Shown here one piece after another: positions 27,101 through 40,979 of a DNA stretch of 64,000 bases. The notes under the pieces are model-generated. The model did no database searches. It was not told where the DNA came from and saw only the letters and a list, made by a program, of their open reading frames with translations. The stretch spans positions 558,001 through 622,000 of the forward strand of contig NW_026527056.1 of assembly GCF_027744825.2 (NCBI RefSeq), given 5' to 3'. Each line of letters starts with the position of its first letter. Positions within the stretch are counted from its first letter, which is position 1. Made by a program: the position numbers and the translations under genes. This stretch comes from Synchiropus splendidus (lineage: Eukaryota > Chordata > Actinopteri > Syngnathiformes > Callionymidae).

Positions 27101-28100
27101 GTCTTTCTAGTAGTTGCACATCAAATCTAAACTGTCTGAAGTGTTTTTCCAAAGTTATTAACACTTTTATGTTTGGCGTTCCGAAACCCACCTTATCTCA
27201 GGCTGAAAAGCGTTTTTGTGCATTGTGCCATAACTTTTCAGGGAAGCTTCAGAACATGAAATTTTAACCTCCCACTATAGCAGAAAGGGTCTTTCTAGTA
27301 GTTGCACATCAAATCTAAACTGTCTGAAGTGGTTTTCCAAAGTTATCAACACTTTTATGTTTGGCGTTCCGAAACCCACCTTATCTCAGGCTGAAAAGCG
27401 TTTTTACGCATTGTGCCATAACTTTTCAGGGAAGCTTCAGAACATGAAATTTTAACCTCCCACTATAGCAGAAAGGGTCTTTCTAGTAGGTGCACATCAA
27501 ATCTAAGCTGTCTGAAGTGTTTTTCGAAAGTTATCAACACTTTTATGTTTGGCGTTCCGAAACCCACCTTATCTCAGGCTGAAAAGCGTTTTTGTGCATT
27601 GTGCCATAACTTTTCAGGGAAGCTTCAGAACATGAAATTTTAACCTCCCACTATAGCAGAAAGGGTCTTTCTAGTAGTTGCACATCAAATCTAAGCTGTC
27701 TGAAGTGTTTTTCAAAAGTTATCAACACTTTTATGTTTGGCGTTCCGAAACCCACCTTATCTCAGGCTGAAAAGCGTTTTTGTGCATTGTGCCATAACTT
27801 TTCAGGGAAGCTTCAGAACATGAAATTTTAACCTCCCACTATAGCAGAAAGGGTCTTTCTAGTAGTTGCACATCAAATCTAAGCTGTCTGAAGTGTTTTT
27901 CAAAAGTTATCAACACTTTTATGTTTGGCGTTCCGAAACCCACCTTATCTCAGGCTGAAAAGCGTTTTTGTGCATTGTGCCATAACTTTTCAGGAAAGCT
28001 TCAGAACATGAAATTTTAACCTCCCACTATAGCAGAAAGGGTCTTTCTAGTAGTTGCACATCAAATCTAAACTGTCTGAAGTGTTTTTCCAAAGTTATCA
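24150..28100. repeat. Satellite block repeated at 39754-43704 (83-monomer offset)
   Basis: Matches at +15,604 bp (83 x 188). Shared private events are a 1-bp deletion (TTATCACAC, about 25468 and 41072), a 1-bp insertion (GGGAAAGCTT, about 25548 and 41152), CACTTAAGCAG (about 25208 and 40812), GGGTCATTC (about 25033 and 40637), TTATCGACAC (about 26969 and 42573) and AAGTGGTTTT (about 27329 and 42933). One difference is at 26375 (AATCGAAAC versus AATCTAAAC). Confidence 0.87.
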
Positions 28101-28479
28101 ACACTTTTATGTTTGGCGTTCCGAAACCCACCTTATCTCAGGCTGAAAAGCGTTTTTACGCATTGTGCCATAACTTTTCAGGTAAGCTTCAGAACATGAA
28201 ATTTTAACCTCCCACTATAGCAGAAAGGGTCTTTCTAGTAGGTGCACATCAAATCTAAGCTCTCTGAAGTGTTTTTCGAAAGTTATCAACACTTTTATGT
28301 TTGGCGTTCCGAAACCCACCTTATCTCAGGCTGAAAAGCGTTTTTGTGCATTGTGCCATAACTTTTCAGGGAAGCTTCAGAACATGAAATTTTAACCTGC
28401 CACTATAGCAGAAAGGGTCTTTCTAGTAGTTGCACATCAAATCTAAACTGTCTGAAGTGTTTTTCCAAAGTTATTAACA

Positions 28480-31050
28480 CTTTTATGTTTGGCGTTCCAA
28501 AACCCACCTTATCTCAGGCTGAAAAGCGTTTTTGTGCATTGTGCCATAACTTTTCAGGGAAGCTTCAGAACATGAAATTTTAACCTCCCACTATAGCAGA
28601 AAGGGTCTTTCTAGTAGTTACACATCAAATCTAAACTGTCTGAAGTGTTTTTCCAAAGTTATCAACACTTTTATGTTTGGCGTTCCGAAACCCACCTTAT
28701 CTCAGACTGAAAAGCGTTTTTGTGCATTGTGCCATAACTTTTCAGGGAAGCTTCAGAACATGAAATTTTAACCTCCCACTATAGCAGAAAGGGTCTTTCT
28801 AGTAGGTGCACATCAAATCTAAGCTCTCTGAAGTGTTTTTCGAAAGTTATCAACACTTTTATGTTTGGCGTTCCGAAACCCACCTTATCTCAGGCTGAAA
28901 AGCGTTTTTGTGCATTGTGCCATAACTTTTCAGGGAAGCTTCAGAACATGAAATTTTAACCTGCCACTATAGCAGAAAGGGTCTTTCTAGTAGTTGCACA
29001 TCAAATCTAAACTGTCTGAAGTGTTTTTCCAAAGTTATTAACACTTTTATGTTTGGCGTTCCAAAACCCACCTTATCTCAGGCTGAAAAGCGTTTTTGTG
29101 CATTGTGCCATAACTTTTCAGGGAAGCTTCAGAACATGAAATTTTAACCTCCCACTATAGCAGAAAGGGTCTTTCTAGTAGTTACACATCAAATCTAAAC
29201 TGTCTGAAGTGTTTTTCCAAAGTTATCAACACTTTTATGTTTGGCGTTCCGAAACCCACCTTATCTCAGACTGAAAAGCGTTTTTGTGCATTGTGCCATA
29301 ACTTTTCAGGGAAGCTTCAGAACATGAAATTTTAACCTCCCACTATAGCAGAAAGGGTCTTTCTAGTAGTTGCACATCAAATCTAAGCTGTCTGAAGTGT
29401 TTTTCAAAAGTTATCAACACTTTTATGTTTGGCGTTCCGAAACCCACCTTATCTCAGGCTGAAAAGCGTTTTTGTGCATTGTGCCATAACTTTTCAGGAA
29501 AGCTTCAGAACATGAAATTTTAACCTCCCACTATAGCAGAAAGGGTCTTTCTAGTAGTTGCACATCAAATCTAAGCTGTCTGAAGTGTTTTTCAAAAGTT
29601 ATCAACACTTTTATGTTTGGCGTTCCGAAACCCACCTTATCTCAGGCTGAAAAGCGTTTTTGTGCATTGTGCCATAACTTTTCAGGGAAAGCTTCAGAAC
29701 ATGAAATTTTAACCTCCCACTATAGCAGAAAGGGTCTTTCTAGTAGTTGCACATCAAATCTAAACTGTCTGAAGTGTTTTTCCAAAGTTATCAACACTTT
29801 TATGTTTGGCGTTCCGAAACCCACCTTATCTCAGGCTGAAAAGCGTTTTTACGCATTGTGCCATAACTTTTCAGGGAAGCTTCAGAACATGAAATTTTAA
29901 CCTCCCACTATAGCAGAAAGGGTCTTTCTTGTAGTTGCACATCAAATCTAAGCTGTCTGAAGTGTTCTTCAAAAGTTATCAACACTTTTATGTTTGGCGT
30001 TCCGAAACCCACCTTATCTCAGGCTGAAAAGCGTTTTTGTGCATTGTGCCATAACTTTTCAGGAAAGCTTCAGAACATAAATTTTAACCTCCCACTATAG
30101 CAGAAAGGGTCTTTCTAGTAGTTGCACATCAAATCTAAACTGTCTGAAGTGTTTTTCCAAAGTTATCAACACTTTTATGTTTGGCGTTCCGAAACCCACC
30201 ATATCTCAGGCTGAAAAGCGTTTTTACGCATTGTGCCATAACTTTTCAGGGAAGCTTCAGAACATGAAATTTTAACCTCCCACTATAGCAGAAAGGGTCT
30301 TTCTAGTAGGTGCACATCAAATCTAAGCTCTCTGAAGTGTTTTTCGAAGGTTATCAACACTTTTATGTTTGGCGTTCCGAAACCCACCTTATCTCAGGCT
30401 GAAAAGCGTTTTTGTGCATTGTGCCATAACTTTTCAGGAAAGCTTCAGAACATGAAATTTTAACCTCCCACTATAGCAGAAAGGGTCTTTCTAGTAGTTG
30501 CACATCAAATCTAAACTGTCTGAAGTGTTTTTCCAAAGTTATCAACACTTTTATGTTTGGCGTTCCGAAACCTACCTTATCTCAGGCTGAAAAGCGTTTT
30601 TGTGCATTGTGCCATAACTTTTCAGGGAAGCTTCAGAACATGAAATTTTAACCTCCCACTATAGCAGAAAGGGTCTTTCTAGTAGTTGCACATCAAATCT
30701 AAGCTGTCTGAAGTGTTTTTCAAAAGTTATCAACACTTTTATGTTTGGCGTTCCGAAACCCACCTTATCTCAGGCTGAAAAGCGTTTTTGTGCATTGTGC
30801 CATAACTTTTCAGGAAAGCTTCAGAACATGAAATTTTAACCTCCCACTATAGCAGAAAGGGTCTTTCTAGTAGTTGCACATCAAATCTAAACTGTCTGAA
30901 GTGTTTTTCCAAAGTTATCAACACTTTTATGTTTGGCGTTCCGAAACCCACCTTATCTCAGGCTGAAAAGCGTTTTTACGCATTGTGCCATAACTTTTCA
31001 GGGAAGCTTCAGAACATGAAATTTTAACCTCCCACTATAGCAGAAAGGGT
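28480..31050. repeat. Satellite block repeated at 43708-46278 (81-monomer offset)
   Basis: Continuation of the preceding correspondence after a two-monomer length change; the offset is now 15,228 bp (81 x 188). Shared markers are GTTCCAAAACC (28496/43724), TTACACATC (29181/44409), a 1-bp insertion GGGAAAGC (29688/44916), TTCTTGTAG (29929/45157) and a 1-bp deletion AACATAAATTTT (30074/45302). Differences include 30350 (CGAAGG versus CGAAAG) and 44518 (TGCTTT versus TGCATT). Confidence 0.85.
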
Positions 31051-34000
31051 CTTTCTAGTAGTTGCACATCAAATCTAAACTGTCTGAAGTGTTTTTCCAA
31101 AGTTATCAACACTTTTATGTTTGGCGTTCCGAAACCCACCTTATCTCAGGCTGAAAAGCGTTTTTGTGCATTGTGCCATAACTTTTCAGGGAAGCTTCAG
31201 AACATGAAATTTTAACCTCCCACTATAGCAGAAAGGGTCTTTCTAGTAGTTGCACATCAAATCTAAGCTGTCTGAAGTGTTTTTCAAAAGTTATCAACAC
31301 TTTTATGTTTGGCGTTCCGAAACCCACCTTATCTCAGGCTGAAAAGCGTTTTTGTGCATTGTGCCATAACTTTTCAGGAAAGCTTCAGAACATGAAATTT
31401 TAACCTCCCACTATAGCAGAAAGGGTCTTTCTAGTAGTTGCACATCAAATCTAAACTGTCTGAAGTGTTTTTCCAAAGTTATCAACACTTTTATGTTTGG
31501 CGTTCCGAAACCCACCTTATCTCAGGCTGAAAAGCGTTTTTGTGCATTGTGCCATAACTTTTCAGGGAAGCTTCAGAACATGAAATTTTAACCTCCCACT
31601 ATAGCAGAAAGGGTCTTTCTAGTAGTTGCACATCAAATCTAAGCTGTCTGAAGTGTTTTTCAAAAGTTATCAACAGTTTTATGTTTGGCGTTCCGAAACC
31701 CACCTTATCTCAGGCTGAAAAGCGTTTTTGTGCATTGTGCCATAACTTTTCAGGAAAGCTTCAGAACATGAAATTTTAACCTCCCACTATAGCAGAAAGG
31801 GTCTTTCTAGTAGTTGCACATCAAATCTAAACTGTCTGAAGTGTTTTTCCAAAGTTATCAACACTTTTATGTTTGGCGTTCCGAAACCCACCTTATCTCA
31901 GGCTGAAAAGCGTTTTTGTGCATTGTGCCATAACTTTTCAGGGAAGCTTCAGAACATGAAATTTTAACCTCCCACTATAGCAGAAAGGGTCTTTCTAGTA
32001 GTTGCACATCAAATCTAAGCTGTCTGAAGTGTTTTTCCAAAGTTATCAACACTTTTATGTTTGGCGTTCCGAAACCCACCTTATCTCAGGCTGAAAAGCG
32101 TTTTTACGCATTGTGCCATAACTTTTCAGGGAAGCTTCAGAACATGAAATTTTAACCTCCCACTATAGCAGAAAGGGTCTTTCTAGTAGGTGCACATCAA
32201 ATCTAAGCTCTCTGAAGTGTTTTTCGAAAGTTATCAACACTTTTATGTTTGGCGTTCCGAAACCCACCTTATCTCAGGCTGAAAAGCGTTTTTGTGCATT
32301 GTGCCATAACTTTTCAGGGAAGCTTCAGAACATGAAATTTTAACCTGCCACTATAGCAGAAAGGGTCTTTCTAGTAGTTGCACATCAAATCTAAACTGTC
32401 TGAAGTGTTTTTCCAAAGTTATTAACACTTTTATGTTTGGCGTTCCGAAACCCACCTTATCTCAGGCTGAAAAGCGTTTTTGTGCATTGTGCCATAACTT
32501 TTCAGGGAAGCTTCAGAACATGAAATTTTAACCTCCCACTATAGCAGAAAGGGTCTTTCTAGTAGTTGCACATCAAATCTAAACTGTCTGAAGTGTTTTT
32601 CCAAAGTTATTAACACTTTTATGTTTGGCGTTCCGAAACCCACCTTATCTCAGGCTGAAAAGCGTTTTTGTGCATTGTGCCATAACTTTTCAGGGAAGCT
32701 TCAGAACATGAAATTTTAACCTCCCACTATAGCAGAAAGGGTCTTTCTAGTAGTTGCACATCAAATCTAAACTGTCTGAAGTGTTTTTCCAAAGTTATCA
32801 ACACTTTTATGTTTGGCGTTCCGAAACCCACCTTATCTCAGGCTGAAAAGCGTTTTTGTGCATTGTGCCATAACTTTTCAGGGAAGCTTCAGAACATGAA
32901 ATTTTAACCTCCCACTATAGCAGAAAGGGTCTTTCTAGTAGTTGCACATCAAATCTAAGCTGTCTGAAGTGTTTTTCAAAAGTTATCAACACTTTTATGT
33001 TTGGCGTTCCGAAACCCACCTTATCTCAGGCTGAAAAGCGTTTTTGTGCATTGTGCCATAACTTTTCAGGAAAGCTTCAGAACATGAAATTTTAACCTCC
33101 CACTATAGCAGAAAGGGTCTTTCTAGTAGTTGCACATCAAATCTAAACTGTCTGAAGTGTTTTTCCAAAGTTATTAACACTTTTATGTTTGGCGTTCCGA
33201 AACCCACCTTATCTCAGGCTGAAAAGCGTTTTAACGCATTGTGCCATAACTTTTCAGGGAAGCTTCAGAACATGAAATTTTAACCTCCCACTATAGCAGA
33301 AAGGGTCTTTCTAGTAGGTGCACATCAAATCTAAGCTCTCTGAAGTGTTTTGCGAAAGTTATCAACACTTTTATGTTTGGCGTTCCGAAACCCACCTTAT
33401 CTCAGGCTGAAAAGCGTTTTTGTGCATTGTGCCATAACTTTTCAGGAAAGCTTCAGAACATGAAATTTTAACCTCCCACTATAGCAGAAAGGGTCTTTCT
33501 AGTAGTTGCACATCAAATCTAAGCTGTCTGAAGTGTTTTTCCAAAGTTATCAACACTTTTATGTTTGGCGTTCCGAAACCCACCTTATCTCAGGCTGAAA
33601 AGCGTTTTTACGCATTGTGCCATAACTTTTCAGGGAAGCTTCAGAACATGAAATTTTAACCTCCCACTATAGCAGAAAGGGTCTTTCTAGTAGGTGCACA
33701 TCAAATCTAAGCTCTCTGAAGTGTTTTTCGAAAGTTATCAACACTTTTATGTTTGGCGTTCCGAAACCCACCTTATCTCAGGCTGAAAAGCGTTGTTGTG
33801 CATTGTGCCATAACTTTTCAGGAAAGCTTCAGAACATGAAATTTTAACCTCCCACTATAGCAGAAAGGGTCTTTCTAGTAGTTGCACATCAAATCTAAAC
33901 TGTCTGAAGTGTTTTTCCAAAGTTATTAACACTTTTATGTTTGGCGTTCCGAAACCCACCTTATCTCAGGCTGAAAAGCGTTTTTGTGCATTGTGCCATA

Positions 34001-37000
34001 ACTTTTCAGGGAAGCTTCAGAACATGAAATTTTAACCTCCCACTATAGCAGAAAGGGTCTTTCTAGTAGTTGCACATCAAATCTAAACTGTCTGAAGTGT
34101 TTTTCCAAAGTTATCAACACTTTTATGTTTGGCGTTCCGAAACCCACCTTATCTCAGGCTGAAAAGCGTTTTTGTGCATTGTGCCATAACTTTTCAGGGA
34201 AGCTTCAGAACATGAAATTTTAACCTCCCACTATAGCAGAAAGGGTCTTTCTAGTAGTTGCACATCAAATCGAAGCTGTCTGAAGTGTTTTTCAAAAGTT
34301 ATCAACACTTTTATGTTTGGCGTTCCGAAACCCACCTTAACTCAGGCTGAAAAGCGTTTTTGTGCATTGTGCCATAACTTTTCAGGAAAGCTTCAGAACA
34401 TGAAATTTTAACCTCCCACTATAGCAGAAAGGGTCTTTCTAGTAGTTGCACATCAAATCTAAACTGTCTGAAGTGTTTTTCCAAAGTTATTAACACTTTT
34501 ATGTTTGGCGTTCCGAAACCCACCTTATCTCAGGCTGAAAAGCGTTTTTACGCATTGTGCCATAACTTTTCAGGGAAGCTTCAGAACATGAAATTTTAAC
34601 CTCCCACTATAGCAGAAAGGGTCTTTCTAGTAGGTGCACATCAAATCTAAACTCTCTGAAGTGTTTTTCGAAAGTTATCAACACTTTTATGTTTGGCGTT
34701 CCGAAACCCACCTTATCTCAGGCTGAAAAGCGTTTTTGTGCATTGTGCCATAACTTTTCAGGAAAGCTTCAGAACATGAAATTTTAACCTCCCACTATAG
34801 CAGAAAGGGTCTTTCTAGTAGTTGCACATCAAATCTAAGCTGTCTGAAGTGTTTTTCCAAAGTTATCAACACTTTTATGTTTGGCGTTCCGAAACCCACC
34901 TTATCTCAGGCTGAAATGCGTTTTTATGCATTGTGCCATAACTTTTCAGGGAAGCTTCAGAACATGAAATTTTAACCTCCCACTATAGCAGAAAGGGTCT
35001 TTCTAGTAGTTGCACATCAAATCTAAACTGTCTGAAGTGTTTTTCGAAAGTTATCAACACTTTTATGTTTGGCGTTCCGAAACCCACCTTATCTCAGGCT
35101 GAAAAGCGTTTTTACGCATTGTGCCATAACTTTTCAGGGAAGCTTCAGAACATGAAATTTTAACCTCCCACTATAGCAGAAAGGGTCTTTCTAGTAGGTG
35201 CACATCAAATCTAAGCTGTCTGAAGTGTTTTTCGAAAGTTATCAACACTTTTATGTTTGGCGTTCCGAAACCCACCTTATCTCAGGCTGAAAAGCGTTTT
35301 TGTGCATTGTGCCATAACTTTTCAGGGAAGCTTCAGAACATGAAATTTTAACCTCCCACTAAAGCAGAAAGGGTCTTTCTAGTAGTTGCACATCAAATCT
35401 AAGCTGTCTGAAGTGTTTTTCAAAAGTTATCAACACTTTTATGTTTGGCGTTCCGAAACCCACCTTATCTCAGGCTGAAAAGCGTTTTTGTGCATTGTGC
35501 CATAACTTTTCAGGGAAGCTTCAGAACATGAAATTTTAACCTCCCACTAAAGCAGAAAGGGTCTTTCTAGTAGTTGCACATCAAATCTAAGCTGTCTGAA
35601 GTGTTTTTCAAAAGTTATCAACACTTTTATGTTTGGCGTTCCGAAACCCACCTTATCTCAGGCTGAAAAGCGTTTTTGTGCATTGTGCCATAACTTTTCA
35701 GGAAAGCTTCAGAACATGAAATTTTAACCTCCCACTATAGCAGAAAGGGTCTTTCTAGTAGTTGCACATCAAATCTAAACTGTCTGAAGTGTTTTTCCAA
35801 AGTTATCAACACTTTTATGTTTGGCGTTCCGAAACCCACGTTATCTCAGGCTGAAAAGCGTTTTTGTGCATTGTGCCATAACTTTTCAGGAAAGCTTCAG
35901 AACATGAAATTTTAACCTCCCACTATAGCAGAAAGGGTCTTTCTAGTAGTTGCACATCAAATCTAAACTGTCTGAAGTGTTTTTCCAAAGTTATCAACAC
36001 TTTTATGTTTGGCGTTCCGAAACCCACGTTATCTCAGGCTGAAAAGCGTTTTTACGCATTGTGGCATAACTTTTCAGGGAAGCTTCAGAACATGATATTT
36101 TAACCTCCCACAATAGCAGAAAGGGTCTTTCTAGTAGGTGCACATCAAATCTAAGCTGTCTGAAGTGTTTTTCGAAAGTTATCAACACTTTTATGTTTGG
36201 CGTTCCGAAACCCACCTTATCTCAGGCTGAAAAGCGTTTTTGTGCATTGTGCCATAACTTTTCAGGGAAGCTTCAGAACATGAAATTTTAACCTCCCACT
36301 ATAGCAGAAAGGGTCTTTCTAGTAGTTGCACATCAAATCTAAGCTGTCTGAAGTGTTTTTCAAAAGTTATCAACACTTTTATGTTTGGCGTTCCGAAACC
36401 CACCTTATCTCAGGCTGAAAAGCGTTTTTGTGCATTGTGCCATAACTTTTCAGGAAAGCTTCAGAACATGAAATTTTAACCTCCCACTATAGCAGAAAGG
36501 GTCTTTCTAGTAGTTGCACATCAAATCTAAACTGTCTGAAGTGTTTTTCCAAAGTTATCAACACTTTTATGTTTGGCGTTCCGAAACCCACCTTATCTCA
36601 GGCTGAAAAGCGTTTTTACGCATTGTGCCATAACTTTTCAGGGAAGCTTCAGAACATGAAATTTTAACCTCCCACTATAGCAGAAAGGGTCTTTCTAGTA
36701 GGTGCACATCAAATCTAAGCTCTCTGAAGTGTTTTTCGAAAGTTATCAACACTTTTATGTTTGGCGTTCCGAAACCCACCTTATCTCAGGCTGAAAAGCG
36801 TTTTTGTGCATTGTGCCATAACTTTTCAGGGAAGCTTCAGAACATGAAATTTTAACCTCCCACTATAGCAGAAAGGGTCTTTCTAGTATTTGCACATCAA
36901 ATCTAAACTGTCTGAAGTGTTTTTCCAAAGTTATTAACACTTTTATGTTTGGCGTTCCGAAACCCACCTTATCTCAGGCTGAAAAGCGTTTTTGTGCATT

Positions 37001-40000
37001 GTGCCATAACTTTTCAGGGAAGCTTCAGAACATGAAATTTTAACCTCCCACTATAGCAGAAAGGGTCTTTCTAGTAGTTGCACATCAAATCTAAACTGTC
37101 TGAAGTGTTTTTCCAAAGTTATCAACACTTTTATGTTTGGCGTTCCGAAACCCACCTTATCTCAGGCTGAAAAGCGTTTTTGTGCATTGTGCCATAACTT
37201 TTCAGGGAAGCTTCAGAACATGAAATTTTAACCTCCCACTATAGCAGAAAGGGTCTTTCTAGTAGTTGCACATCAAATCTAAGCTGTCTGAAGTGTTTTT
37301 CAAAAGTTATCAACACTTTTATGTTTGGCGTTCCGAAACCCACCTTATCTCAGGCTGAAAAGCGTTTTTGTGCATTGTGCCATAACTTTTCAGGAAAGCT
37401 TCAGAACATGAAATTTTAACCTCCCACTATAGCAGAAAGGGTCTTTCTAGTAGTTGCACATCAAATCTAAACTGTCTGAAGTGTTTTTCCAAAGTTATCA
37501 ACACTTTTATGTTTGGCGTTCCGAAACCCACCTTATCTCAGGCTGAAAAGCGTTTTTACGCATTGTGCCATAACTTTTCAGGGAAGCTTCAGAACATGAA
37601 ATTTTAACCTCCCACTATAGCAGAAAGGGTCTTTCTAGTAGGTGCACATCAAATCTAAGCTCTCTGAAGTGTTTTTCGAAAGTTATCAACACTTTTATGT
37701 TTGGCGTTCCGAAACCCACCTTATCTCAGGCTGAAAAGCGTTTTTGTGCATTGTGCCATAACTTTTCAGGAAAGCTTCAGAACATGAAATTTTAACCTCC
37801 CACTATAGCAGAAAGGGTCTTTCTAGTAGTTGCACATCAAATCTAAACTGTCTGAAGTGTTTTTCCAAAGTTATTAACACTTTTATGTTTGGCGTTCCGA
37901 AACCCACCTTATCTCAGGCTGAAAAGCGTTTTTGTGCATTGTGCCATAACTTTTCAGGGAAGCTTCAGAACATGAAATTTTAACCTCCCACTATAGCAGA
38001 AAGGGTCTTTCTAGTAGTTGCACATCAAATCTAAACTGTCTGAAGTGTTTTTCAAAAGTTATCAACACTTTTATGTTTGGCGTTCCGAAACCCACCTTAT
38101 CTCAGGCTGAAAAGCGTTTTTACGCATTGTGCCATAACTTTTCAGGGAAGCTTCAGAACATGAAATTTTAACCTCCCACTATAGCAGAAAGGGTCTTTCT
38201 AGTAGGTGCACATCAAATCTAAGCTGTCTGAAGTGTTTTTCGAAAGTTATCAACACTTTTATGTTTGGCGTTCCGAAACCCACCTTATCTCAGGCTGAAA
38301 AGCGTTTTTGTGCATTGTGCCATAACTTTTCAGGGAAGCTTCAGAACATGAAATTTTAACCTCCCACTATAGCAGAAAGGGTCTTTCTAGTAGTTGCACA
38401 TCAAATCTAAACTGTCTGAAGTGTTTTTCCAAAGTTATCAACACTTTTATGTTTGGCGTTCCGAAACCCACCTTATCTCAGGCTGAAAAGCGTTTTTACG
38501 CATTGTGCCATAACTTTTCAGGGAAGCTTCAGAACATGAAATGTTAACCTCCCACTATAGCAGAAAGGGTCTTTCTAGTAGGTGCACATCAAATCTAAGC
38601 TCTCTGAAGTGTTTTTCGAAAGTTATCAACACTTTTATGTTTGGCGTTCCGAAACCCACCTTATCTCAGGCTGAAAAGCGTTTTTGTGCATTGTGCCATA
38701 ACTTTTCAGGGAAGCTTCAGAACATGAAATTTTAACCTCCCACTATAGCAGAAAGGGTCTTTCTAGTAGTTGCACATCAAATCTAAACTGTCTGAAGTGT
38801 TTTTCCAAAGTTATTAACACTTTTATGTTTGGCGTTCCGAAACCCACCTTATCTCAGGCTGAAAAGCGTTTTTGTGCATTGTGCCATAACTTTTCAGGGA
38901 AGCTTCAGAACATGAAATTTTAACCTCCCACTATAGCAGAAAGGGTCTTTCTAGTAGTTGCACATCAAATCTAAACTGTCTGAAGTGTTTTTCCAAAGTT
39001 ATCAACACTTTTATGTTTGGCGTTCCGAAACCCACCTTATCTCAGGCTGAAAAGCGTTTTTGTGCATTGTGCCATAACTTTTCAGGGAAGCTTCAGAACA
39101 TGAAATTTTAACCTCCCACTATAGCAGAAAGGGTCTTTCTAGTAGTTGCACATCAAATCTAAGCTGTCTGAAGTGTTTTTCAAAAGTTATCAACACTTTT
39201 ATGTTTGGCGTTCCGAAACCCACCTTATCTCAGGCTGAAAAGCGTTTTTGTGCATTGTGCCATAACTTTTCAGGAAAGCTTCAGAACATGAAATTTTAAC
39301 CTCCCACTATAGCAGAAAGGGTCTTTCTAGTAGTTGCACATCAAATCTAAACTGTCTGAAGTGTTTTTCCAAAGTTATCAACACATTTATGTTTGGCGTT
39401 CCGAAACCCACCTTATCTCAGGCTGAAAAGCGTTTTTGAGCATTGTGCCATAACTTTTCAGGGAAGCTTCAGAACATGAAATTTTAACCTCCCACTATAG
39501 CAGAAAGGGTCTTTCTAGTAGTTGCACATCAAATCTAAGCTGTCTGAAGTGTTTTTCAAAAGTTATCAACACTTTTATGTTTGGCGTTCCGAAACCCACC
39601 TTATCTCAGGCTGAAAAGCGTTTTTGTGCATTGTGCCATAACTTTTCAGGAAAGCTTCAGAACATGAAATTTTAACCTCCCACTATAGCAGAAAGGGTCT
39701 TTCTAGTAGTTGCACATCAAATCTAAACTGTCTGAAGTGTTTTTCCAAAGTTATCAAGACTTTTATGTTTGGCGTTCCGAAACCCACCTTATCTCAGGCT
39801 GAAAAGCGTTTTTACGCATTGTGCCATAACTTTTCAGGGAAGCTTCAGAACATGAAATTTTAACCTCCCACTATAGCAGAAAGGGTCTTTCTAGTAGGTG
39901 CACATCAAATCTAAGCTCTCTGAAGAGTTTTTCGAAAGTTATCAACACTTTTATGTTTGGCGTTCCGAAACCCACCTTATCTCAGGCTGAAAAGCGTTTT

Positions 40001-40590
40001 TGTGCATTGTGCCATAACTTTTCAGGGAAGCTTCAGAACATGAAATTTTAACCTGCCACTATAGCAGAAAGGGTCTTTCTAGTAGTTGCACATCAAATCT
40101 AAACTGTCTGAAGTGTTTTTCCAAAGTTATTAACACTTTTATGTTTGGCGTTCCAAAACCCACCTTATCTCAGGCTGAAAAGCGTTTTTGTGTATTGTGC
40201 CATAACTTTTCAGGGAAGCTTCAGAACATGAAATTTTAACCTCCCACTATAGCAGAAAGGGTCTTTCTAGTAGTTACACATCAAATCTAAACTGTCTGAA
40301 GTGTTTTTCCAAAGTTATCAACACTTTTATGTTTGGCGTTCCGAAACCCACCTTATCTCAGACTGAAAAGCGTTTTTGTGCATTGTGCCATAACTTTTCA
40401 GGGAAGCTTCAGAACATGAAATTTTAACCTCCCACTATAGCAGAAAGGGTCTTTCTAGTAGTTGCACATCAAATCTAAGCTGTCTGAAGTGTTTTTCAAA
40501 AGTTATCAACACTTTTATGTTTGGCGTTCCGAAACCCACCTTATCTCAGGCTGAAAAGCGTTTTTGTGCATTGTGCCATAACTTTTCAGG
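30980..40590. repeat. 9.6-kb satellite block, copy 2 of a near-identical pair
   Basis: Partner of 11240-20850 at +19,740 bp. Its left edge coincides with an anomalous junction: a monomer with the TTTTTACGC variant (about 30974) is followed by a T44-type unit (31058-31068), whereas elsewhere that variant is nearly always followed by a G44-type unit. After 40590 the sequence continues as a copy of DNA from about 24986 onward, so this copy lacks 22 monomers relative to copy 1. Confidence 0.92.
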
Positions 40591-40979
40591 AAAGCTTCAG
40601 AACATGAAATTTTAACCTCCCACTATAGCAGAAAGGGTCATTCTAGTAGTTGCACATCAAATCTAAACTGTCTGAAGTGTTTTTCCAAAGTTATCAACAC
40701 TTTTATGTTTGGCGTTCCGAAACCCACCTTATCTCAGGCTGAAAAGCGTTTTTACGCATTGTGCCATAACTTTTCAGGGAAGCTTCAGAACATGAAATTT
40801 TAACCTCCCACTTAAGCAGAAAGGGTCTTTCTAGTAGGTGCACATCAAATCTAAGCTCTCTGAAGTGTTTTTCGAAAGTTATCAACACTTTTATGTTTGG
40901 CGTTCCGAAACCCACCTTATCTCAGGCTGAAAAGCGTTTTTGTGCATTGTGCCATAACTTTTCAGGAAAGCTTCAGAAC

